From contig JAFUXT010000006.1 in NCBI GenBank assembly GCA_017470815.1, positions 1 to 39,322 on the forward strand: a DNA stretch of 39,322 nucleotides, in the 5' to 3' direction. Positions 1 through 8,274 of this stretch are shown here, piece after piece. Numbering within the stretch: position 1 is the first letter of the stretch; every line of letters begins with the position of its first letter. The notes beneath the pieces were generated by a model that had not been told where the DNA came from, did not search any database, and saw only the letters and a list, made by a program, of their open reading frames with translations. A program made the translations under genes and the position numbers. This DNA comes from a bacterium. Lineage in GTDB: Bacteria; Cyanobacteriota; Vampirovibrionia; Gastranaerophilales; Gastranaerophilaceae.

Positions 1-166
1 GCGCTTGAATAACGACCTTTACGCAGTGAGCAATCATTGTTTGCGACACGGCAACAAGGCGGGATTTGTCTGAACGATAGTGAGTTATCCCGCCTGTATG
101 TGGAGCATAGCCCGAACAGATTTTACTCCACCTAACCTTCCCCCCTTTGGGGAGGAACAATGCGAG
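1..166. other. Non-coding left end, palindrome-rich
   Basis: I see no convincing gene here. An 8-bp inverted repeat (GGCGGGAT 58-65, ATCCCGCC 87-94) and a C-rich/G-rich partial hairpin near 138-155 precede the dispersed repeat. A short open frame from 80 to 313 crosses the repeat and its hairpin, resembles nothing I know, and is not called. The stretch is visibly richer in G+C than the genes beside it. Confidence 0.5.
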
Positions 167-303
167 GGCGTACAAATGATTAGCGAACGGAGTGCAGGTC
201 GTGGTTTTGAGGCACTTTTGCCACCAAAAGTGCCCCTGTCCGGAGGACCCTGCGGAGCATATTTATATACCGATAATATTTTTTATGTACAAAACATGTT
301 ACT
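167..303 (+). repeat. Dispersed palindromic repeat, left copy
   Basis: This segment is nearly identical to the reverse complement of 39092-39322, except that the right copy carries about 95 extra bases in the middle. It contains a perfect 10-bp stem with a 4-base loop (211-234, GGCACTTTTG / CAAAAGTGCC). It is richer in G+C than its surroundings. It behaves like a REP/MITE-type intergenic repeat; no coding function is supported. Confidence 0.8.
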
Positions 304-374
304 AATTGCCTGACATGTAAAGCAATGACATGTGATATGCCTTGACAATAGCACTCTGCCTCAAAATAACATGT
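294..374. promoter_or_regulatory. Four ACATGT palindromes upstream of rsmH
   Basis: The 6-bp palindrome ACATGT occurs at 294-299, 313-318, 328-333 and 369-374, all within 81 bp upstream of rsmH. A TTGACA hexamer (342-347) lies among them, and a GATAAT hexamer (382-387) ends 8 bases before the rsmH start. Clustering suggests an operator or promoter region, but the binding protein is unknown and chance is possible in AT-rich DNA. Confidence 0.3.
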
Positions 375-395
375 TGTTCATGATAATATAAATAT

Positions 396-1331
396 ATGCA
401 GAATTTTACTCACTATACAGTAATGAGAAATGAGGCTGTTGATGCACTTGAATGTACTGACGGCAAAATTTATGTTGACTGCACGCTTGGCGGTGGCGGT
501 CACAGTGAACTTATTTTAAAAAGAATATCGCCAAACGGCAGACTTATTGCATTTGATATTGATCAGGAGGCAATTGATGCCGCAAGTGAAAGATTAAAAG
601 ATTACAAAAACTTAACAATTGTAAAATCTTCTTATACAAATATTAAGCAAGTTTTGTCAGATTTGGGAATTGATAAAATTTCAGGCGGAGTTTTGTTTGA
701 TTTAGGTGCATCTTATCATCAATTAACAAAGCAGGAACGAGGCTTTTCGTTTTCTAAAGAAGCACCTTTGGATATGCGTTTTAATCAGGACGGTGATTTG
801 ACCGCTTATGATGTTATAAATACTTATAGTGAAGAAATGCTTGTTCAAATATTTTCAGAATATGGTGAAGAACATTTTTCAAAGCGTATAGCAAAAGAAA
901 TTGTTACAAAAAGAAAAATAAAAACTATTAAAACTACAACCGAACTTGCAGATTTGATTGTGAATTGTACTCCGCATGTAAAGTCAAAAGTTCATCCTGC
1001 AACAAGGGTATTTCAGGCAGTAAGAATTGAAGTTAATCATGAGTTACAAAATGTTAAACAAACTTTAAATGACATATTGGATATTTTGGAGTTCGGTGCT
1101 ATAATCAGTGTAATCAGTTTTCATTCTCTTGAAGACAGGATAGTCAAACAACTGTTCAAATACCACTCTATACGCTGTCATTGTGATAAAACGCAGGCGG
1201 TTTGTAATTGCCCTCCTCCGATTTTGGAATTGGTAAATAAAAAACCGATTATGGCATCCGATAATGAAATTAATGAAAATCCTCCTTCAAGAAGTGCCAA
1301 ACTAAGAGTTGCAAGGTACATTAAAAAGTAG
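396..1331 (+). CDS. rsmH: 16S rRNA (cytosine1402-N4)-methyltransferase RsmH
   Basis: RsmH (MraW) methylates N4 of C1402 in the decoding centre of 16S rRNA using S-adenosylmethionine. The 311-residue length is normal for the family. The SAM-binding motif DCTLGGGGHS lies near residues 28-37, followed by FDLGASYHQL, PLDMRF, the RVFQAVRIEVNHEL block and FHSLEDRIVK, all typical of RsmH. There is no Shine-Dalgarno before the ATG at 396, and a GATAAT box ends 8 bases upstream, so translation may be leaderless. The FtsL-like gene starts 6 bases after the stop, the usual place for ftsL in the division and cell-wall cluster. The rest of that cluster (ftsI, mur genes) is absent here. Confidence 0.97.
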   Translation: MQNFTHYTVMRNEAVDALECTDGKIYVDCTLGGGGHSELILKRISPNGRLIAFDIDQEAIDAASERLKDYKNLTIVKSSYTNIKQVLSDLGIDKISGGVLFDLGASYHQLTKQERGFSFSKEAPLDMRFNQDGDLTAYDVINTYSEEMLVQIFSEYGEEHFSKRIAKEIVTKRKIKTIKTTTELADLIVNCTPHVKSKVHPATRVFQAVRIEVNHELQNVKQTLNDILDILEFGAIISVISFHSLEDRIVKQLFKYHSIRCHCDKTQAVCNCPPPILELVNKKPIMASDNEINENPPSRSAKLRVARYIKK

Positions 1332-1337
1332 AAGTAT

Positions 1338-1799
1338 ATGAGTACAAATATCAGAGTCTCAAATCAAAATTTATCATTGGTCGGTGTGAAGCCAAGTACG
1401 GCTCCTGTGTCCAATCCTGTTATTTCAGGCTCATTTTATCAGGCAAAACCCGTTACTGTCAGAGAGATGATTACAAGAAGAATTAATAAAACTCTATGCG
1501 TTTGTCTTTTATTTACTATTTGTGTGACTATGGTCAGTTATTATATTGCAATGAATTTTGAAGCGAAATTAAATTCTTTGGATCGTGAAATTGTAAGAAT
1601 CAATACTGAAAATGCCGATTTGCAGGCTGATTTGGACAGATACAAATCTTTTAATAATGTTGACAGCAAAATCGGTGAAAATAAATTACTTCAAAAGGCA
1701 GAAAAAGTTATTGAAGTTACGGCTATGAATTCATCTGCGGTTGTTCCTCGTTCAAAAAGAGTTAAACATGCCGAATTTAATTGGGCTATCGGTTATTAA
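1338..1799 (+). CDS. FtsL/DivIC-like membrane protein (putative)
   Basis: This 153-residue protein has an N-terminal cytoplasmic tail of about 50 residues, one membrane segment (about 52-72, rich in Leu, Cys, Val and Ile), and then a heptad-like stretch (about 74-105) predicted to be a coiled coil. That is the topology of FtsL/DivIC bitopic division proteins, and the gene directly follows rsmH as ftsL does in many bacteria. The sequence itself is not diagnostic, since FtsL diverges rapidly. The division role is inferred from topology and position. It is probably cotranscribed with rsmH. Confidence 0.6.
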   Translation: MSTNIRVSNQNLSLVGVKPSTAPVSNPVISGSFYQAKPVTVREMITRRINKTLCVCLLFTICVTMVSYYIAMNFEAKLNSLDREIVRINTENADLQADLDRYKSFNNVDSKIGENKLLQKAEKVIEVTAMNSSAVVPRSKRVKHAEFNWAIGY

Positions 1800-1808
1800 A
1801 TTAAGAAT

Positions 1809-3461
1809 ATGATAAAAGAAGAGTTAGAGTCGTTATTTGAAAAAGATTATATGGCTTTTGAGCCGGACGCTATTTCTGAATTTTTACTCAAAGATTTTGA
1901 TTCTTTTATTTTAGAGCATATTGACGATAGTTTTAATATTGAAATTTTGAATGTTTATAAAAAATTTATTCCAATGAAGCAACAAGCCCCTGATAGTATG
2001 AAAACGGTTTTGTTTGCAACAATAAATAATTATGCGAAAGACGAATATGCAAAAGGAAATTTTCTTTCTGCGCTTGTGTTATACAGATTCCTGATAGTAA
2101 AATCTTCTCTTGACAGTCTTGATTATCTTGCAATTGCACGAAATCTTGCAAAACTGTCAGATGACAAATTATATCCGCAATTTTTGCGAATATACGCTGA
2201 GAAAGAAGAAAACAAATTGCTTTCTTACATTGAACTTGCGGATTTTTATAAGGAAATAAAAGACTATAAACATGCGATAGAGTGTTATGAAAAATTTTTG
2301 AGTATAGATAAGACAAAAGTTGCAATATACAATATTACTGCAGATTTGTATTCAAAAATGAACGGCAGTGAATCTTTGGAAAGGCAAATAGAACTTTATG
2401 AACAGGCTTATCAAATACAGCCCGATAACAGGCTTATACTTCACGGACTTGCCTTCGGGTACGAAAAATTGGGCAATAATGTGAGGGCAAAAATCTTTTA
2501 CGAAAAACTTTTGCGAAATAACCCAAATGAGAATGATTACTACAATTATGGATGTTTTTTAATTCATTGTGGTGATTTCAAAAAAGGTCACGAATATTTT
2601 GCGCACAGATTTAATATTGATGATATAAATTTAAAATATCCGTCTGATATAAGCAAGAAATGGGATTTCAAAACCGACTTATCCGACAAAACTCTGTTAG
2701 TTCATTATGAACAGGGATTTGGCGATACTATTATGTATTCAAGATTTGTACCGCTTTTGAATAAAATTGCAAATAAAGTTGTTTTTGTTGTTCAAAAAGA
2801 GTTGTTTAATTTAATCTCAAAATCGGGTTTTTTTAGAGGAATAGAGATTGTAACTGATGAAAATAGTGTCGATTATGATGTAAATATGGCACTTTTAGAT
2901 GTTTTGCATGTTCTGAAATTTGAATCTTTGAATTTATCATTACTTAAATCAAATTATCTTGAAGTTGAAAGAAGTTCAATAATTGATTATAAAAATAAAT
3001 ATATAAAAAATGACAGTACTTTTAAAATCGGGCTTTCGTTAAGCGGAGATAAAAGTGCAAATTACAATGACAGAAATATTGAACTTTCAAAAATTTACTC
3101 TTTATTAAAAGATATTCCGAATTTATCGTTTTATAATCTGCAAAAAGATGAAAGCAGTTTTGACGGAGTAATTTCTCTCGGGCATACTTTTGAGAATTTT
3201 ACAAATAGTGCATGTGCGGTTAAAAATATGGACTTAATTGTTTCAACTGATAATGTAATTTTAAATCTCGCAGGGGCATTGGGCGTTGATACAATTGCTC
3301 TTTTTAACAAAGAAACTAATTATCGCTGGTATCAGACCGAAGGTGAAAATGTCGGTTGGTATAAAAGCGTTAAACCTTTGCAGGCAAAAAAGCAAAATTG
3401 CTGGGAAAATGTGTTTTTTGAACTTGTAAATTTGGTAAAATCAAAATCAAGTCTTAAATAA
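1809..3461 (+). CDS. TPR protein with C-terminal glycosyltransferase-like domain
   Basis: A 550-residue soluble protein. Tetratricopeptide-like helical pairs occupy roughly residues 60-290, for example around DFYKEIKDYKHAIECYEKFL. From about residue 297 the sequence reads LVHYEQGFGDTIMYSRFVPL, the hallmark of TPR proteins fused to a GT9/GT41-like glycosyltransferase fold. A second typical block near residue 481 (STDNVILNLAGALGVDTIALF) resembles the nucleotide-sugar binding part of GT9 enzymes. It may glycosylate a protein or surface substrate, but donor and acceptor are unknown. It lies 9 bases downstream of the FtsL-like gene and is probably in the same operon. Confidence 0.8.
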   Translation: MIKEELESLFEKDYMAFEPDAISEFLLKDFDSFILEHIDDSFNIEILNVYKKFIPMKQQAPDSMKTVLFATINNYAKDEYAKGNFLSALVLYRFLIVKSSLDSLDYLAIARNLAKLSDDKLYPQFLRIYAEKEENKLLSYIELADFYKEIKDYKHAIECYEKFLSIDKTKVAIYNITADLYSKMNGSESLERQIELYEQAYQIQPDNRLILHGLAFGYEKLGNNVRAKIFYEKLLRNNPNENDYYNYGCFLIHCGDFKKGHEYFAHRFNIDDINLKYPSDISKKWDFKTDLSDKTLLVHYEQGFGDTIMYSRFVPLLNKIANKVVFVVQKELFNLISKSGFFRGIEIVTDENSVDYDVNMALLDVLHVLKFESLNLSLLKSNYLEVERSSIIDYKNKYIKNDSTFKIGLSLSGDKSANYNDRNIELSKIYSLLKDIPNLSFYNLQKDESSFDGVISLGHTFENFTNSACAVKNMDLIVSTDNVILNLAGALGVDTIALFNKETNYRWYQTEGENVGWYKSVKPLQAKKQNCWENVFFELVNLVKSKSSLK

Positions 3462-3541
3462 ACTTCATATTTTTTTTATAAATAGCAAAAAATATTTTCA
3501 GGGGTTTAATATTAGAAAAATATAAAATAGGAGTTTATATA

Positions 3542-4177
3542 ATGGTAAATTTAAATGTATTCAAACCGATAAACAAATATCAAAAGGAAATGGCAAAAAA
3601 ATGCGGTTGGAAAAATGTAGATCAGATTCCTGTCAGAAAGAATACTATTCCTGATGGTTTTGTCGGCAGTGCAAAATTAGAACCGAATGTTCCTGTTATA
3701 GGTACGAGGTTAAATCCTAATAATTATGCAATTATGGAAATTGTTATGCATAATGATAAATTATCAAAAAGTCCTTTCGTTCGCTCAAATCTGACAGAAA
3801 TTCTAAAAATATCAAGAGATGTTCAGGGTTTAAAAATGATGCAAAAAATTTTAACTCCTGAAAATGTTGATAAACTTGATACAGTAAGAACATTTGTAAA
3901 AAGACGCCCGGCAGATTATATAAAAGATAAATCTCAAGTTAAGTATGTTGGTACTCCTGCAGGTTTAAGTACATTATTTAATGATTTAGCAATGCTTAAA
4001 GCCGCATCAGTTTTGGATCTTGATTCTTTAAATCTTTTGTTTAAATTGGATGTAACCCAGGGTACTGGGAAAATGTTGTTAGATACAGTCAGAAAATATG
4101 ATGCTTTCTCTTTAGATTTATCAAAAGAGAAAGATATCTTTAAAAATGCTGTAATTAGTGTTTATAAGAATAAATAA
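3542..4177 (+). CDS. Hypothetical protein
   Basis: A 211-residue protein I do not recognise. It has a good ribosome binding site (TAGGAG, 9 bases before the ATG), no signal peptide and no membrane segment. The N-terminal half contains Asn/Pro-rich stretches around PNVPVIGTRLNPNNYAIMEI, and the C-terminal half is probably helical. A terminator-like hairpin follows at 4199-4235, so transcription probably ends there. It is likely lineage-specific. Confidence 0.75.
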   Translation: MVNLNVFKPINKYQKEMAKKCGWKNVDQIPVRKNTIPDGFVGSAKLEPNVPVIGTRLNPNNYAIMEIVMHNDKLSKSPFVRSNLTEILKISRDVQGLKMMQKILTPENVDKLDTVRTFVKRRPADYIKDKSQVKYVGTPAGLSTLFNDLAMLKAASVLDLDSLNLLFKLDVTQGTGKMLLDTVRKYDAFSLDLSKEKDIFKNAVISVYKNK

Positions 4178-4198
4178 TGTAAATAATTTTATATATGT

Positions 4199-4235
4199 AA
4201 AAGTTCTGCTATAATAATTGTGGCAGAACTTTTTT
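4199..4235 (+). terminator. Intrinsic terminator with a promoter -10 in its loop
   Basis: An 11-bp perfect stem (AAAAGTTCTGC 4199-4209, GCAGAACTTTT 4223-4233) is followed by a T-run (4230-4235). The 13-base loop contains TATAAT (4210-4215) preceded by TGC, an extended -10 element, so the same bases could end the upstream gene and start the downstream one. Confidence 0.75.
4207..4215 (+). promoter_or_regulatory. Extended -10 promoter for the exported-protein pair
   Basis: TGC-TATAAT matches the extended -10 consensus TGnTATAAT. The -35 position (around 4187-4192) is poor. The expected start of transcription near 4222 would give a short leader containing AGAGG, about 7 bases before the ATG at 4248. 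Confidence 0.5.
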
Positions 4236-4247
4236 AGAGGTAAGAGT

Positions 4248-5411
4248 ATGAAAAAGATATTAGCAGTTTTACTTATACTTTGTTTTAGCCTTCCGGCTGT
4301 TGCAAGAAAGCGTCAGAACGAGGAGATTATTACTCCTGTTACACAACTTGAGAAAAGACAGTTTCAGACAAAAACTTATCCTGCAAAAGACAGTATGCTT
4401 GTTATGAAATCCATTTTAAATGTTTTGCAGGACGAAGGATTTATTGTATATAATGTAAATTCATTACTTGGATATGTTTATGGAGTAAAGGATTTTGATA
4501 CTTCTGATCCGAATGTGGATATATCACAGGAATTTGGGGTGACAAAATCAAGATTAAATTATAACGGTGTGAAAGTTGCGACTTTGGAGGTTAGCGTTAA
4601 TGTTACTCAATATGGACAGCAATCAAGAGTTCGAGCAAGTTTTAAACGTAAACTGCTTAATGAATACGGTAATGCTCAAATGATAGATGATATTGATGAT
4701 TCGCAATATTATGCAGATTTTTATGCCAAAGTAGATAGTGCCGTTGCACTCCAAAAACAAATTGAGGAAAATATAAAAAAAGATGAAACACCTGTTTCAG
4801 TTAAAAAGCCTGTACAAAAAGTTAAACCTCAGGTAAGAAAACCTCAAATTCAAAAAATAGAAGAACCTGTTAATGAATCTGAAGTTAAAGAGCCGATTGA
4901 AAGTGTAGTTAATGAACAAAATGTGACAGAATTAGACAAAATTTCTCCGGTTGATAATGTTAAACCGAAAGAAGAATCTTTGCCAAAAGAAGATGTAAAA
5001 TCGACAGATGCTGCTGCGCCAAAAGAAGAAATTAAGCAAGATTTAAAAGAAGAAGTGCCTGTTCAGCAGGTAAAACAAAGTCCTGAACCGGAACAAAAGC
5101 AACCTGCAACCGAGCCTGTTTATGCCCCTGAACAGGTTTTGGAGTTGATTCCTGTGGATCCTGAGCCGGAACATATAAAAACTCCGAAAGAAGAAGCAAG
5201 AGAACTCAAAGAACTTGTAAAACAGGCAAAACTTGAGGCAAAGCAGGCTGAAAAAGAGGCTAAACAGGCACAAAAAGAGGCTCTCCAACTTCAAAAAAGT
5301 CTTGAAAAAGAAGCCCTTCAGGCAGAAAAAGAAGCAATGAAAGCGGAAAAACAGGCTCTAAAAGAAGCCATAAAAGAATCAAAACGTCAGGCAAAGGAAA
5401 TGCGTGATTAA
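4248..5411 (+). CDS. Exported protein with long charged coiled-coil tail
   Basis: I start this at ATG 4248, which follows AGAGG and opens a clear signal peptide (MKKILAVLLILCFSLPAVA). An upstream in-frame GTG at 4218 lies inside the terminator hairpin. The mature protein has an N-terminal domain (about residues 30-165) containing a block similar to one in the next gene (dispensable-helix pattern ending in GFIVYNVNSLLGYVYG). A Pro/Glu/Lys-rich linker follows, then an Ala/Lys/Glu repeat tail (about 310-387, units like KQAEKEAKQAQKEA) that should form a long charged helix. It probably works in the periplasm or cell wall. The function is unknown. Confidence 0.8.
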   Translation: MKKILAVLLILCFSLPAVARKRQNEEIITPVTQLEKRQFQTKTYPAKDSMLVMKSILNVLQDEGFIVYNVNSLLGYVYGVKDFDTSDPNVDISQEFGVTKSRLNYNGVKVATLEVSVNVTQYGQQSRVRASFKRKLLNEYGNAQMIDDIDDSQYYADFYAKVDSAVALQKQIEENIKKDETPVSVKKPVQKVKPQVRKPQIQKIEEPVNESEVKEPIESVVNEQNVTELDKISPVDNVKPKEESLPKEDVKSTDAAAPKEEIKQDLKEEVPVQQVKQSPEPEQKQPATEPVYAPEQVLELIPVDPEPEHIKTPKEEARELKELVKQAKLEAKQAEKEAKQAQKEALQLQKSLEKEALQAEKEAMKAEKQALKEAIKESKRQAKEMRD

Positions 5412-6001
5412 TGAAAAAGTTTCTGTGTACAATTTTAATTTTATTTTATAGCATTTTTACCGGCAATATTGCTTGTTCGAGAACTATGCCGAAAGTAAAA
5501 AAGCCGATATTATATGATATGCAGACTCGTTATTTTGAGAGTTCGGATTATAAGTCTTTAATAAATGCTGTACTTGCGACTTTATATGACAGTGATTATT
5601 CAATAGAAGATTATGATGCGGAATTAGGTTTGATAAGAGTTACAAAAACTTTAAAGGCTTCTTATACAAGTAAGAAACGAGTTGCCGGATGGAGCGTAGT
5701 TCTTGCCGCTGCTACTGCTTATACTGTGTTTTCTTATGGTGCTGCCGCAGCATCAATGTATAGCCCGACAAGACGTATTGCAACAGAAATGAAAGATAAA
5801 ACAGTCGTAATTGATGCAAATGTTTATATATCCCAAGTAGATGAAAATAAATTTAAAGTGAAATTTATTCCGGTAGAAAAAGTTTTGCAAAATGCAGATG
5901 GTTTTGCATTTAACCAGATGGCTCCTGTTAAGGTTATCAGAATTTATCGACCCGAGCCTTATGATGAATTCTTTAATCAGGTTTTAACAAAATTGAAGTA
6001 A
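5411..6001 (+). CDS. Exported protein, shares domain with the upstream gene
   Basis: A 196-residue protein with an N-terminal signal peptide (MKKFLCTILILFYSIFTGNIACS), whose Cys could make it a lipoprotein although the lipobox is imperfect. Its ATG overlaps the stop of the preceding gene by one base, so the two are translationally coupled. The block YFESSDYKSLINAVLATLYD, followed by a tyrosine-rich turn and LGLIRVTK, parallels a block in the upstream protein, so the pair probably arose by duplication. A short hydrophobic, Ala-rich stretch lies near residues 92-118. The function is unknown; a cell-envelope role is likely. Confidence 0.75.
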   Translation: MKKFLCTILILFYSIFTGNIACSRTMPKVKKPILYDMQTRYFESSDYKSLINAVLATLYDSDYSIEDYDAELGLIRVTKTLKASYTSKKRVAGWSVVLAAATAYTVFSYGAAAASMYSPTRRIATEMKDKTVVIDANVYISQVDENKFKVKFIPVEKVLQNADGFAFNQMAPVKVIRIYRPEPYDEFFNQVLTKLK

Positions 6002-6021
6002 AATTTATATATAACAAATGT

Positions 6022-6050
6022 AAATATACATTATTTATTGTATATTTTTT
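6022..6050 (+). terminator. AT-rich terminator candidate
   Basis: A perfect 9-bp stem (AAATATACA 6022-6030, TGTATATTT 6039-6047) with an 8-base loop runs into a T-rich tail to 6050. The stem is weak because it is almost all A-T. Confidence 0.45.
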
Positions 6051-6108
6051 GGATTATTTATTGTAAAATTTATGTATAGCACAAAATTAATTTAGAGATT
6101 TTATATAA

Positions 6109-7422
6109 ATGAGAGATAGCAGAAGTTATAAAGGGGCAAGACGCCCTAATTCCCCAAGAAAGCGTGTGCAGAGCCCTTATGAAAATTATAGAGGCAGACG
6201 CTCAAGACGTTCATCAGGTTCATCATTTGGCAGGTCTTTGGCAGTGATGGCTGTTTTGTTTTTTATAGTTTTGGGTGCAATATTATTTTTTGCAAACGGT
6301 GATTTGTTGATCTCAAAGTTAAAAAAAGGAAATAACAACGGATTAGATTTTAATCTTCCGTTTGGTCCTCGCAGAGAAAATATTTTGCTTCTCGGTGTTG
6401 ATTCAAACGGTGCAGATTCGGATTTGTGGGTTGGAACAAGAACAGATACAATTATATTAATGAACATTGACCCTCGTACAAAAACCGTTAATGCAATATC
6501 TATTCCTCGTGACAGTAAAGTTTATCTGCCTGAAGGTATGGGAACTCAAAAAATTAATGCTGCCCATGCAATTGGTGGTATAAAAATGACGATTAAAACG
6601 ATAGAAGATACTTTGGGTGTAAAAATTGACCGCTACATTATGTTCCATGATGAAGGTGTCAGGGCAATAGTTAAAGCACTTGGCGGGGTTGATATTTATG
6701 TTGAAAAAAATATGAAATATGATGATTATGCGGGTAAGTTGCATATAAATATTTCAAAGGGCAAACACCATTTAACAGACAGAGATGTCGTGGAATATTT
6801 GCGTTTCAGACATGATGCTATGGGCGATATCGGAAGAACAAAAAGACAACAATGGTTTTTAAGAGGGTTGCTTGCCGATTTGAAAAAGCCTGATACTCTT
6901 GTTAAAATACCTAAACTTGTTGCGGTAGTGCATAAATATGTCAAAACTGACATGACTCCTTATGAAATGACTCAATACGCATCTTTGGCTACTCATTTTG
7001 ATATGGATAATATTGAGATTGCAATGCTTCCGGGGGCACCAAATAAACATGGATATATCAGTTATTGGATTTTAGATCCCGATAAGACTCAACAGGTCAT
7101 AAACAGACTTATTTACAGAGAAAAATTTGACGGTATGAAGGAAGAATACACTGCAAGTATAATGAGTACATCTCAAAAAAAAGAAGATGCTGAAAAACTA
7201 AAAAGTGAACTCGAAGAAAATGGTATCAAAGTTATATGCACAGGTACTTCTTCTTCTGTTCATTCACAGTTTATTGCTCATTCAAAATATGTAACAATCG
7301 ACTATTATGCGGATTTGAAAAAGCAGGTTCCTAAAGTAAAATCAAAGCAATTCGTATATGAACCCGCCAATTATTTATGTGCAAAATCCGATTTTACTGT
7401 TGTTTTGGGAGATGAAAACTAA
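6109..7422 (+). CDS. LytR-CpsA-Psr (LCP) family cell-wall polymer transferase
   Basis: LCP proteins attach phosphopolyprenol-linked glycopolymers to peptidoglycan on the outer face of the membrane. This one is 437 residues: a basic Arg-rich N-terminus, one membrane segment (about 43-63), and an LCP catalytic domain (about 90-250). The domain carries the typical blocks NILLLGVDS, TDTIILMNIDP, ISIPRDSKVYLP, KINAAHAIGG, LGGVDIYVEK and VEYLRFRHD, which include the conserved Arg and Asp residues that bind pyrophosphate and metal. A C-terminal LytR_C/SPOR-like domain (about 335-420) follows. It has no close operon partner; lemA follows after a separate promoter. The polymer it transfers cannot be told from sequence. 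Confidence 0.93.
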   Translation: MRDSRSYKGARRPNSPRKRVQSPYENYRGRRSRRSSGSSFGRSLAVMAVLFFIVLGAILFFANGDLLISKLKKGNNNGLDFNLPFGPRRENILLLGVDSNGADSDLWVGTRTDTIILMNIDPRTKTVNAISIPRDSKVYLPEGMGTQKINAAHAIGGIKMTIKTIEDTLGVKIDRYIMFHDEGVRAIVKALGGVDIYVEKNMKYDDYAGKLHINISKGKHHLTDRDVVEYLRFRHDAMGDIGRTKRQQWFLRGLLADLKKPDTLVKIPKLVAVVHKYVKTDMTPYEMTQYASLATHFDMDNIEIAMLPGAPNKHGYISYWILDPDKTQQVINRLIYREKFDGMKEEYTASIMSTSQKKEDAEKLKSELEENGIKVICTGTSSSVHSQFIAHSKYVTIDYYADLKKQVPKVKSKQFVYEPANYLCAKSDFTVVLGDEN

Positions 7423-7441
7423 ATTATTAATAATATATGCA

Positions 7442-7469
7442 TTGTAAACTCTGAAAAAAATGCTATAAT
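7442..7469 (+). promoter_or_regulatory. Promoter of lemA
   Basis: TTGTAA (7442-7447), a 16-base spacer, then TATAAT (7464-7469) with TGC directly before it, giving an extended -10. The start of transcription is expected near 7476. Confidence 0.6.
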
Positions 7470-7569
7470 GGAGCAGTATATGATATAAGGATGTTGTATT
7501 ATGAGTTTATTATTTACGGTACCTATAGTCGCAAAGAATGTTGCAGAAAATGAAAACGGAGGGTCTATA

Positions 7570-8145
7570 ATGAGTTCACCATTTATGTTAATAATTATTT
7601 TACTAATTCTTGCTTTAATATTACTTTATCCAATGTATGTTCGTCTAATACAATTTAAGAATAAAACAAAAGAGGCAATGAGCGGAATTGATATTCAGCT
7701 AAAAAAAAGATATGATCTTATCCCCAATATTTTAACTATTGCCCAAAAATATATGGAGCATGAAAGAGGATTGTTTGAAGATATTACACGCTTGAGAAGT
7801 GCCGCTGCTTCTATCCGATCTGATGCTGATACCATCAGTAAGAAAATTGAACTTGATAATCAAATTGCATCAAAAATGGGGCAATTGATGGTAAATGTCG
7901 AAAATTATCCTCAATTAAAAGCGGATGGTACTATGATGCAGGCAATGCAGACATATTCAGAAGTTGAAGAACATATTGCAGCCGCAAGAAGATTTTATAA
8001 CAGTGCCGTTAATGAACTAAATAATGCGGTTGAAATCTTTCCGAGTTCAATGGTCGCCGCATTGATAGGTATTAAATCATACCCATTCTTTGAAACTGAT
8101 GAAACCTCAAGGCAGGCTGTCAATGCAGGTGATTATTTAAAATAA
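7570..8145 (+). CDS. lemA: LemA family membrane protein
   Basis: LemA proteins are single-span membrane proteins with a helical-bundle domain; their biochemical role is unsettled. The ATG at 7570 is chosen because GGAGGG ends 6 bases upstream and the protein then begins directly with the membrane segment (about residues 5-22), as is usual. This gives 191 residues. An in-frame ATG at 7501 with AAGGA in front would add 23 residues and cannot be excluded. Family blocks visible are the post-membrane helix with AMSGIDIQLKKRYDLIPNIL, the AAARRFYNSAVNELNNAVE segment and a closing FPSSMVAALIG block. A strong terminator follows. Confidence 0.93.
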   Translation: MSSPFMLIIILLILALILLYPMYVRLIQFKNKTKEAMSGIDIQLKKRYDLIPNILTIAQKYMEHERGLFEDITRLRSAAASIRSDADTISKKIELDNQIASKMGQLMVNVENYPQLKADGTMMQAMQTYSEVEEHIAAARRFYNSAVNELNNAVEIFPSSMVAALIGIKSYPFFETDETSRQAVNAGDYLK

Positions 8146-8167
8146 AAAAGTTTTATATTATAATAAA

Positions 8168-8196
8168 GGCGGATTTGAAAACAAATCCGCCTTTTT
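8168..8196 (+). terminator. Intrinsic terminator after lemA
   Basis: A perfect 10-bp G+C-containing stem (GGCGGATTTG 8168-8177, CAAATCCGCC 8182-8191) with an AAAA loop and five T residues (8192-8196). It ends 3 bases before the tRNA. Confidence 0.92.
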
Positions 8197-8198
8197 AT

Positions 8199-8272
8199 GT
8201 GTCCGTAGCTCAGACGAATAGAGCGTGGGTTTCCGAAGCCCAAGGTCGGGGGTTTGACTCCCCCCGGGCATA
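8199..8272 (+). tRNA. tRNA-Arg (anticodon CCG)
   Basis: The cloverleaf folds by hand. Acceptor 8199-8205 pairs with 8265-8271 (one G-T end pair and one G-T inside). The D stem is GCTC/GAGC (8208-8211, 8221-8224). The anticodon stem is 8226-8230/8238-8242 with loop TTCCGAA, placing CCG at 8233-8235. The T stem is GGGGG/CCCCC (8248-8252, 8260-8264) with loop TTTGACT, which departs from the usual TTCRANY. The discriminator base is A8272, and CCA is not encoded. It reads CGG codons. No promoter is visible, because the lemA terminator ends just before it. Confidence 0.9.
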
Positions 8273-8274
8273 TT

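Noticed and set aside
80..313. A 77-residue open frame at the left end
   Set aside because: It runs through the dispersed repeat and its hairpin, and the right copy of the repeat breaks it. No homology or ribosome binding site supports it.
4218..4247. GTG at 4218 as start of the exported protein
   Set aside because: It lies in the terminator hairpin and would put 10 residues before a perfect signal peptide.
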